From NCBI GenBank assembly GCA_900539145.1, contig UQAX01000044.1, forward strand, positions 1-20,975: a stretch of DNA of 20,975 nucleotides. Direction: 5' to 3'. The DNA is from an uncultured Blautia sp. (GTDB lineage Bacteria > Bacillota > Clostridia > Lachnospirales > Lachnospiraceae). This document shows, piece by piece, positions 14,252-20,975 of this stretch. Below the pieces are notes generated by a model. It searched no databases and had not been told where the DNA came from. It saw only the letters and a program-made list of their open reading frames with translations. The position numbers and the translations under genes are program-made. Position 1 is the first letter of the stretch; each line of letters begins with the position of its first letter.

Positions 14252-17200
14252 TTATTCCATCTTTCCGGATGCGTCTACATAATAGCCGCCAATCCACTGA
14301 CTGGTTGCCATGCTTCCGTCTGTATTCATATAATACCAGTCATTACCTACAAGTACCCAACCGGTTTCCATAGAACCATCTGTATTCAGATAATACCAAT
14401 GTCCTCCTACAGATACCCAGCCTGTTTCCATAACGCCGCTGTTATCCAGATGATACCAAGTATTTCCTACCTGTAACCAGCCTGTTTCCATAACACCGTC
14501 TTCATTCAGATAGTACCAATGTCCTTCTACAAGTACCCAGCCTGTTTTCATTGCTCCGTCTGTGTTCAGATAATACCAATGTCCTCCTACAGATACCCAG
14601 CCTGTTGCCATTGTTCCATCTTCATTCAGATAATACCAATGTCCTCCTACGAATGCCCAGCCTGTTTCCATTGTTCCGTCTGTATTCAGATAGTACCAAT
14701 GTCCTCCTACGGATACCCAACCTGTTTCCATTGTTCCATCTTCATTCAGATAATACCAATGTCCTCCTACAGATACCCAACCTGTTTCCATTGTTCCATC
14801 TTCATTCAAATAATACCAATGTCCTCCTACGGATACCCAACCTGTTTGCATGATTCCGTTTTCATTAAAGTAATACCATTCTTCGGAAATTGCTTTCCAG
14901 CCGATTACTTTCTTTCCGTTTTCATAGTATTCCAAACCGTTTTCTGTCTCATGCCAGCCTTTTATAACTTCTACCAGGTTATTCTGTGCTTCCTGTAAAT
15001 CTGTAACTGCTTTTTCAACATCTTCTACTGTTGCTTCTTCATCTGCATAAACTTTTTCTGCTGCTTTTAATGCTTCTGCAAATGGAGCCCATGTTTCTTC
15101 TGTGTAATCTTCTTTCGTTAATGCATTTGCTGCATCAATCGCTACTTTCAAAGCATCTTTAGATGGTTTTTCAGGTTCCGGAGCTACTTCTACCAGTTTT
15201 CCTGTAGCATCTACCAGTGCATCTTTTGCTTTCTGCACCATTTCTGCTGTTGCTTCTTCATTTGCAAGAACTTCTTCTGCTGCTTTTAACGCTTCTGTAA
15301 ATGGAGCCCATGTTTCTGGTGTGTAGTTTTCTTCTTTCAGCTCTTTCGCTGCATCAATTGCTGCTTTCAATGCATCTTTAGATGGTTTTTCTACTAATTT
15401 TTCTGTAGCATCTGCCAATGCACTTACAACATTCTGTACCATTTCTGTTGTTGCTTCTTCATTTGCATAAGCTTCTTCTGCTGCTTTTAATGCTTCTGCA
15501 AATGGAGCCCATGTTCCTGGTGTATAATTTTTCTCTTCCAGTTTTTTCGCTGCGTCAATTGCTGCTTTCAATGCTTCTTTATCTGCAGAAACTTTAATTG
15601 TCATAGTAGCTAAAACTGTGTCATCCTGTGACTTAAATTCTACAGTATAAGTTCCTACTTTTTCTGGATTAAACGGATCTTCGTAAACAACTCCGTCTGC
15701 ACCTGTAATAACAACTTTCATACCTTCCGGTACTTTTGTCATAGCATCAATGTCATAATCTTCAGCAAGCCATTTCTGACCTTTTAATGCAGTAGCAACA
15801 GTGCCTCTTACTGTTTTTGATTCTTTATAGCATTTATCCATATAATCCTGGATTTTAACTACTTCACTGCCTTCTGTAATCTGAATTTCTGCCGGAATGC
15901 TTTCATAGTCTACTGTAAGTAAAGGAGCCTGTCCTGTATATTTTACATTACTTTCTACTTTTTCTCTTGTGAAAGCTTCTAATTCCAGAATAACAGCTTC
16001 CCCATTACCTTTATTAACTGTTGTGTATCTGATATAGTGAGCTTTTACCGGTTTTTCCAGAACATATTCTGCACTTGCTTTCTTATTATCAGGTACTGTT
16101 ACAATTTCTTTGAAATTTCTTCCATCTTCAGAATATTCCCATTTGTATTCAGAAGCTACTTCCTTCTCTCTGTAAGTAACAGCTACTTTGGAAATTTCTC
16201 TTGTTTCTCCAAGATTGATAGTTGCAGTACCTTTGTTATCCAGATAGTATCCACCAGATAACTGTGTCTTGTCACCATCTACCATAACCTCTGGTTCTTC
16301 ATGACGCCCTGCCATTACATCTGCTTCAATTCTCATTCCTTTAGAAACATTATTGTAGTTGTATAAAGCTTTTGGAGGATTTGCTTTTAAGTTTTCCTCT
16401 ACTTTATTTACAAATTTACCTTCTGGTGTTTCTTTGCTAAGGTCTAATTTGTTTCCACTTAAATCAACTGCATATACTTTTTCGTATTTGCCATTTTCGG
16501 AAACATCTAATTTCTCAAGACCTACTGAGTTCATGTAAACAAGAACTAATTTTTCACATCCGCTGATATTTGCTTCTTTCAGATTTGTGTAACCACCATC
16601 TCTTAAATCAATTGTTTTCAGTTCTGCACAATCTGACATATCTAATTTTTCTACAGTCTTTGGAATATTTCTGCCAAGAACTTCTTTTACTTGTGTTCCT
16701 TTTAATGTAAGTCCTTTTAAGTTTTTCAGTGTTTCCAGACCTGTTAAATCTTTTACTGGAAGACCTGTTAAATCAAGTTCTCCCTCATACTGTGCCATTT
16801 CTTCTGCGGAGTTACATCCAGTCTGTTCCTTAATTGCTTTTAAAAGAGCTTCATCCGGAATAACTGTGCTGTCTACCGGCACGATTTCAACTAATCCTCT
16901 GGCTGCTTTATCCAGTTTTACTCTCTGAGTCTGGATAGTCATCTTATCTGTCTCTGCTTCTTCTCTTGCAAAGGCACTTACACTGTCAAGTACTGGTTTA
17001 AATGCTTCCCAGCTGTCTTTTGAATAATGATCTCTATTTGCTTCGTATTCTTCACAAACTTCTAAGATACGTGATTTATCTGCATCTTTTAAGAGTTCAC
17101 ATTCTGCATCTTTTAATGCCATTCTGGCTGCATCAGCCTGTGCCTTTGTAGCTTCTGCTCCCACTAAAGCGGCTGCATTGCTGCGTGCTGTTTCAAAAGC

Positions 17201-20200
17201 TCCCCATGTAGAATCAATATAATCGCTTGCCTCAAACTTGCTTTCATACATATCTACCATTTCTTTGAGGTCTTTCTGGTAAGCCGGCATATCTGATACT
17301 TTTCCGTATTCTTTTGCTAAACGCTCTGTATCCGGTTTCTTTGGTGCATGAATTGTATAGAATACTTTTCCTCCATCTGCTGTAAGAGGAACCTGTTCTA
17401 ATACAACTGTCTGGTCTTTTCCTGCCGGTGCAGATACCAAAATCGGTTTTGCTGCATTTTCATCTGCGTATACTTTTACAACTGCATTTTCTTCTAAGCC
17501 TTTGATTTCTAATGCACCATAAGGATTTGTAAGGTTTACACCTGCTGCTCTTGCAAAGAGTTTTGCTTCTCCCTGTGCAATTTCCTCACCTGTTTCTGGT
17601 GGGTATGCTACACTTGTTCTCTGACTTTGTACGATTTCACTTGTTGATGCGTCCTGTACAGAGTACCATAAACGTCCGCCATTTGGATTTAATTCTAAAT
17701 TCTCAAAAGTAGCAATACCTTTTGAATACTGTTTGTAAACATTGTCAGGCTGCTCTGCACGAACCTGTGCAATTGGTTCTTTTGCTTCCATGCTGTCGTA
17801 CAGATAAACCACACCTGTTTTTTCGTTTACAGTTCCGTTTGGATAGTTACCCTTGGAATAAAGCATAGTTACATTGTCAATAATAACTTTATCTTTATTG
17901 CCTTCATTATTATAAACTGTTACGTTTCTCTCCAATGGTGATGAAGAAACTGTTACACTTCCTTCACCTGCATTTTCGTATAACTGAAGTTCATAAATAC
18001 GAATTGCTGACCATGGAGTACTGTCAGATGTTGTTACATGAAGCTTAATATAACGAGCTTTAATAGGATCATTTAAGTTTCTGTCTGTTACATCCTGCTT
18101 ATTTCCTCTTACTCTATCAGCTTCTTTATAACTCAAGCTTTTTACTCTTCTCGCTGCACTTGAGTCATCTGGATCTAAAAGTTCTGCTCCGTCATCACCT
18201 GCATAAAGAAGTTCAAAGTCGATTGTATTATAATCAACGCCCTCTCCTGCACCACGACAGTTTGCATGATATACAATCCAACGGCTGATATCTACTTCTT
18301 TACCTAAGTCAAGGTAAGCACTTCCGTTTGTAGTTAATCCACACCATTTACTGGAAGGAATAACACCATCATTAATTTTATCTACAGGACCATCTGCTGC
18401 ACAAGGTGTATCTGTAACTGCAGGTGCACGAAGTGCAAGGTTCTTTCCTAATTCAAGTTCAGGACCATAGCCGCCCGGTACTTCTTCTGGCCACTGAATT
18501 TTAATCTGTTTAGAAGCGCCTGCTACACCGTTTTCACTGAAAGAAGTAATTTCGAAAGTAGCTTCTTTTTCACCTTCCAGTTTTTTATATTTAGAAATAT
18601 AGAATGCATCAGAAGGTGTTGCTCCTACAAATTCTTTTGTTCCATCAGGTTTCACTCTATGAATTACATCGATAAAGGAATTTTCACCTTTTTCCCAGTA
18701 AATTCTGGCTTCTGCTGTTACATCAGTTGGATAAATCACATCATCCAGAGTAATTTCTCCCGGTGCAGCCGGTTTAGATTTATCTGTAACAACGCCTAAT
18801 TTACCAATGCTAAGGTCGTAATCTTTTACACCTTTTGCGGATTCCAGTTTCAGAGAAATTGCAATGGCTTTTTCTCCGGCTTTGTTTGCTAAAGGAATAG
18901 ATGTTTCCTGCCAGTTACCATCACCTTTTACTTCTACCGGATAGAATTCAAAGTTTTCTTCATCATAAGTATCACCAAAGCATAAGCCTACAGATAATTT
19001 CACATCTGTATCTTTCTTTGTTTTATAAACCAGTTCAAAAGTTGAATTATCCTGAATATCAAGCTGTGTACTGTAAAGCTTAATGTGGTTAGCTTTTTCT
19101 GCTGTTAAGTCTCCACTGATTTTCATGGAAGCTCCACCCCAGTAAGCGTCATCATAATCAATTTTTGGAGTCACTTCAGAACCACCGTCTTCAGCTTCTA
19201 CAATCCAACGCCATGTAGGAAGAACTTCTGTTAAAGAACGGTTGTACCATCCATCTTTTTTACCTGTTACTTTTCCGTTTTCATAGAATTTATATCCATT
19301 ACCAGGATTAAAATGTGTCACAAAGTCTGTTCCGATAATTGGTGTCTGATCTGCTACCAGATTTGCAAATCCACAGAATTCATTTTGAGGTCTGTTAGTG
19401 GAAGAAGGATCAAAATCCGGTCCTACCCAAAGTTCCTGATCCTGCACATTCATAAAGTCATCGGAGCTTTTAGACTGTGTCAGTGTGGAAGTAGGAGCCA
19501 AAATACCTAAGGAAATTTTCAATTTTCCATCTTTATCAAGTCTTGTCTGATAATTACCACCTTTTGCACCAGGTTCCATCGGAATATATTCCCATGTGGA
19601 ATGGATATCCCATTTATCTCTGTCAGCAGCATAAGCAGCATCAATAGTACTGTCTACATAACCTGAACCAGACATATCCAGCCACCACTCATCATTAACT
19701 CGCTTGTCACCGTCCTGCATCCAGTTTTTAATATCTGTATCTCCTAAACTTCCTCTACCGTTATACCAGCTCACTCTGAAGTTTTCAGGAGCTTTTTCCT
19801 GCATATAAATCAGAAATTCTTTAAATCCCTGTACGCCTGTGCCAGACTCTGCATTGAAAATATATCCGTCAAAGCCATAATACTGAGCAATCTCAATCAG
19901 CTTATCTGCACACACAAAATTTCCTTCTTCATCTTTCTCTACTAATTCTTGAACAAACTGATTTCCATAAGCATAGTCTCCCCATGGAATAAAGATAGTT
20001 CCTGTTGCCATAACACCATTTCTGTGGGCAGAGTCAATGTGTTCCGGTGAAGGAATTGCAATCGGACCTTCTGCTGAAGAACCTCCCCAGAAATTATAAG
20101 TATCCACATACTGGAAGTTATTAAAAGCATACACGAAATCTCCATCGCCACCCTGTGAAGGAGCCTCACTTGCTCTGGCATTTGACATAGCAAGCGGCTG

Positions 20201-20518
20201 AACCTTAGCATCTCTTGATGCCAATGGATTGACGTTTGGTCCCATATAACGCTCCCTAAGCGGAATTGCACTTCTGTTATAACGTGCATCCGGATCGTTA
20301 TCCGGGCTCCAATTCTTCAATTCTCCTACCTGAAGACAAGTACCATAAGGCTGCAAAGACTCATTTTGATAATAGAACTGGTTTGGAACAGGTAAATCCT
20401 CCGGCCAATATCCCAATCCAGCATGTACTGTTTCTGTCGGCATCGTAATACCGGATACAATACAAACACCGCTTAACATTGTAGCCATGGTCTTTTTAAA
20501 GATTTCCTTTTTCTTCAT
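14252..20518 (-). CDS. Secreted cell-wall-bound GH85 endo-beta-N-acetylglucosaminidase
   Basis: This 2088-aa surface enzyme is predicted to cut the GlcNAc-GlcNAc core of N-linked glycans, like streptococcal Endo-D. It has a signal peptide with cleavage near VHA-G (33/34). The GH85 barrel spans about 125-440, with YGFDGYIFNAES holding catalytic N222 and E224. A beta-sandwich follows (about 445-580) and then an FN3-like domain (585-678). Next come an F5/8-type (CBM32-like) domain (about 688-848), two beta-rich repeats (860-975, 980-1060), FIVAR-type helices (1063-1212), a leucine-rich stretch (about 1245-1360), a second F5/8-like domain (1390-1518) and an Ig-like segment (1525-1645). The C-terminal part has three FIVAR repeats (1646-1851) and aromatic cell-wall-binding repeats (1854-2088). 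No LPXTG anchor is seen, so attachment is probably non-covalent. AGGAG lies 8 bp before the ATG. It is transcribed alone, with its own promoter and terminator, and no glycan transporter is adjacent. Confidence 0.93.
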   Translation of the reverse strand: MKKKEIFKKTMATMLSGVCIVSGITMPTETVHAGLGYWPEDLPVPNQFYYQNESLQPYGTCLQVGELKNWSPDNDPDARYNRSAIPLRERYMGPNVNPLASRDAKVQPLAMSNARASEAPSQGGDGDFVYAFNNFQYVDTYNFWGGSSAEGPIAIPSPEHIDSAHRNGVMATGTIFIPWGDYAYGNQFVQELVEKDEEGNFVCADKLIEIAQYYGFDGYIFNAESGTGVQGFKEFLIYMQEKAPENFRVSWYNGRGSLGDTDIKNWMQDGDKRVNDEWWLDMSGSGYVDSTIDAAYAADRDKWDIHSTWEYIPMEPGAKGGNYQTRLDKDGKLKISLGILAPTSTLTQSKSSDDFMNVQDQELWVGPDFDPSSTNRPQNEFCGFANLVADQTPIIGTDFVTHFNPGNGYKFYENGKVTGKKDGWYNRSLTEVLPTWRWIVEAEDGGSEVTPKIDYDDAYWGGASMKISGDLTAEKANHIKLYSTQLDIQDNSTFELVYKTKKDTDVKLSVGLCFGDTYDEENFEFYPVEVKGDGNWQETSIPLANKAGEKAIAISLKLESAKGVKDYDLSIGKLGVVTDKSKPAAPGEITLDDVIYPTDVTAEARIYWEKGENSFIDVIHRVKPDGTKEFVGATPSDAFYISKYKKLEGEKEATFEITSFSENGVAGASKQIKIQWPEEVPGGYGPELELGKNLALRAPAVTDTPCAADGPVDKINDGVIPSSKWCGLTTNGSAYLDLGKEVDISRWIVYHANCRGAGEGVDYNTIDFELLYAGDDGAELLDPDDSSAARRVKSLSYKEADRVRGNKQDVTDRNLNDPIKARYIKLHVTTSDSTPWSAIRIYELQLYENAGEGSVTVSSSPLERNVTVYNNEGNKDKVIIDNVTMLYSKGNYPNGTVNEKTGVVYLYDSMEAKEPIAQVRAEQPDNVYKQYSKGIATFENLELNPNGGRLWYSVQDASTSEIVQSQRTSVAYPPETGEEIAQGEAKLFARAAGVNLTNPYGALEIKGLEENAVVKVYADENAAKPILVSAPAGKDQTVVLEQVPLTADGGKVFYTIHAPKKPDTERLAKEYGKVSDMPAYQKDLKEMVDMYESKFEASDYIDSTWGAFETARSNAAALVGAEATKAQADAARMALKDAECELLKDADKSRILEVCEEYEANRDHYSKDSWEAFKPVLDSVSAFAREEAETDKMTIQTQRVKLDKAARGLVEIVPVDSTVIPDEALLKAIKEQTGCNSAEEMAQYEGELDLTGLPVKDLTGLETLKNLKGLTLKGTQVKEVLGRNIPKTVEKLDMSDCAELKTIDLRDGGYTNLKEANISGCEKLVLVYMNSVGLEKLDVSENGKYEKVYAVDLSGNKLDLSKETPEGKFVNKVEENLKANPPKALYNYNNVSKGMRIEADVMAGRHEEPEVMVDGDKTQLSGGYYLDNKGTATINLGETREISKVAVTYREKEVASEYKWEYSEDGRNFKEIVTVPDNKKASAEYVLEKPVKAHYIRYTTVNKGNGEAVILELEAFTREKVESNVKYTGQAPLLTVDYESIPAEIQITEGSEVVKIQDYMDKCYKESKTVRGTVATALKGQKWLAEDYDIDAMTKVPEGMKVVITGADGVVYEDPFNPEKVGTYTVEFKSQDDTVLATMTIKVSADKEALKAAIDAAKKLEEKNYTPGTWAPFAEALKAAEEAYANEEATTEMVQNVVSALADATEKLVEKPSKDALKAAIDAAKELKEENYTPETWAPFTEALKAAEEVLANEEATAEMVQKAKDALVDATGKLVEVAPEPEKPSKDALKVAIDAANALTKEDYTEETWAPFAEALKAAEKVYADEEATVEDVEKAVTDLQEAQNNLVEVIKGWHETENGLEYYENGKKVIGWKAISEEWYYFNENGIMQTGWVSVGGHWYYLNEDGTMETGWVSVGGHWYYLNEDGTMETGWVSVGGHWYYLNTDGTMETGWAFVGGHWYYLNEDGTMATGWVSVGGHWYYLNTDGAMKTGWVLVEGHWYYLNEDGVMETGWLQVGNTWYHLDNSGVMETGWVSVGGHWYYLNTDGSMETGWVLVGNDWYYMNTDGSMATSQWIGGYYVDASGKME
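14303..14902 (-). repeat. Ten 60-bp tandem repeats coding 20-aa cell-wall-binding units
   Basis: Residues 1873-2072 are ten consecutive units of the form GWVSVGGHWYYLNEDGTMET, exactly 20 residues each. They are preceded by a degenerate unit (1854-1872) and followed by a shortened one. The central units are nearly identical in DNA as well as protein. The GW...WYY...G.M pattern matches CW_binding/choline-binding repeats. Confidence 0.93.
14966..15580 (-). repeat. Three FIVAR repeats (about 65-75 aa each)
   Basis: Residues about 1647-1709, 1714-1777 and 1787-1851 share ALKAAIDAAK..L...NYTPETWAPF, then EALKAAE..YANEEAT. They are helical spacer modules that lift the catalytic part away from the wall. 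The units are similar in DNA too, consistent with internal duplication. Confidence 0.85.
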
Positions 20519-20589
20519 TCTGTTTTCTCCTTTCTCGATGTTAAAACAGGCAATCTCTACTTAACAATTATTTTGTTACCTTTTCTTCA

Positions 20590-20617
20590 ATTATACACTT
20601 TTAATAACTTTTATCAA
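20590..20617 (-). promoter_or_regulatory. Promoter of the GH85 gene
   Basis: On the minus strand TTGATA (20617-20612) and a perfect TATAAT (20595-20590) are separated by 16 bp, with the -10 about 71 bp before the start codon. AT-rich tracts upstream may act as UP elements. Confidence 0.65.
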
Positions 20618-20900
20618 TGCTTTTCTTTTATTAGCTATCATTTTCATCATAAATACAGAAATTTACTGTATTTTTTTATTTATTTTTCACAATCTTTTTT
20701 TATTTATTTTTTATCAAATGTTCATTATACCTTTTGGCATTTTTTTCTATTACAAATGTTTCTCTTTTATTCAAGTAATATCGCATATTTGTTACTTAAC
20801 ATTTTTGATGTTGTTATCATAATATTTGACGATTTTTTCTGATTTAACACCTAACACACCTATTCTATACTATCTGCCAGAGTGCAATTTTTACGAAACA

Positions 20901-20975
20901 AAAAGGGGCTGTCGTATATCCAATGTCAATAAGTTAAGATAATCTTGAAAGAGTGGGTAACACAAAAATGTATGC
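20901..20975 (+). mobile_element. Possible end of an insertion sequence, cut by the window edge
   Basis: The sequence AAAAGGGGCTGTCGTATATC resembles the GGGGCTGTC-type terminal repeats of IS1182-like elements. It comes directly after the AT-rich leader and is less AT-rich than it. No transposase can be read in the remaining 75 bp and the matching end is outside the window, so this is a weak call. Confidence 0.25.

Larger units (their letters stand above)
20519..20975. other. AT-rich upstream region of the GH85 gene, to the window edge
   Basis: These 457 bp hold no convincing gene. They contain the GH85 promoter (20590-20617) and a 17-bp dyad, TACAG...CTGTA (20654-20670). Two near-identical AT tracts, each about 17 bp (TTTTTTTATTTATTTTT), flank CACAATC at about 20671-20716. 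At the right end a sequence from about 20901 may belong to another element. The plus-strand open frame here is low-complexity and lacks a ribosome binding site. Confidence 0.6.

Noticed and set aside
14303..14902. Regular repeats resembling a CRISPR array
   Set aside because: Units are contiguous 60-bp coding repeats with no unique spacers, and translate as wall-binding modules in the frame of the large protein.
14519..14998. Plus-strand open frame of 159 codons with repeated units
   Set aside because: It is the antisense of the cell-wall-binding repeats; the repeat keeps the opposite frame open. No ribosome binding site or independent protein character.
20573..20842. Plus-strand 89-codon frame in the leader region
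   Set aside because: Very AT-rich, Phe/Tyr/Leu-dominated translation with no ribosome binding site; it lies across the GH85 promoter on the other strand.
20968..20975. Start of a transposase at the right edge
   Set aside because: Only two codons are inside the window and the upstream purine run is a poor ribosome binding site; nothing can be supported.

Overview
The window looks like chromosomal DNA from a low-GC Gram-positive anaerobe of the class Clostridia, most likely a gut Lachnospiraceae (Blautia / Ruminococcus gnavus type). This rests on strong AGGAGG-type ribosome binding sites, short intergenic gaps, the secA-prfB neighbourhood, the small-membrane-protein families DUF975, DUF2752 and DUF4190, an ACT-domain gene paired with a phosphoglycerate-mutase-like homoserine kinase, and a huge secreted glycosidase ending in aromatic cell-wall-binding repeats. 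No species is claimed. Nearly everything is on the minus strand; only two small membrane-protein genes and a gene tail at the left edge are on plus.

Left part (1-6063): the tail of an unidentified plus-strand gene faces guaA across a shared hairpin terminator. guaA encodes a GMP synthetase whose synthetase half is complete but whose glutaminase half is cut down and lacks the catalytic cysteine. Upstream on the minus strand is a tight unit, tex - pepP - marR (RNA-binding Tex protein, large Xaa-Pro aminopeptidase, MarR regulator), with gaps of 18 and 5-11 bp.

Middle (6064-9975): a DUF4190-like protein (+), a DUF2752 protein (-) and a DUF975 protein (+), all small membrane proteins of unknown function. 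These are followed by a two-gene minus operon of an ACT-domain regulator and an ApgM-type putative homoserine kinase, which points to threonine / aspartate-family metabolism. A tandem duplication of the prfB 3' end lies just upstream and brings with it a tiny ORF with a strong ribosome binding site.

Right-centre (10008-14054): secA, an unrecognised 80-aa protein and prfB. The RF2 gene is uninterrupted at the codon where many bacteria carry a programmed +1 frameshift. Between secA and the 80-aa gene is a terminator whose 5' arm could alternatively pair with a downstream hairpin, so regulated read-through is possible.

Right (14252-20975): one 2088-residue secreted protein with a GH85 endo-beta-N-acetylglucosaminidase domain (N-x-E catalytic motif intact), carbohydrate-binding-like domains, FIVAR repeats, a leucine-rich section and about eleven cell-wall-binding repeats. 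It has its own promoter and terminator and no glycan-import genes next to it. The right edge is AT-rich leader DNA and possibly the end of an insertion element.

I do not see a complete new multi-gene system. The most unusual items are the glutaminase-dead GMP synthetase, the secA/prfB attenuator-like arrangement, the prfB-tail duplication with its small ORF, and the architecture of the GH85 surface enzyme.
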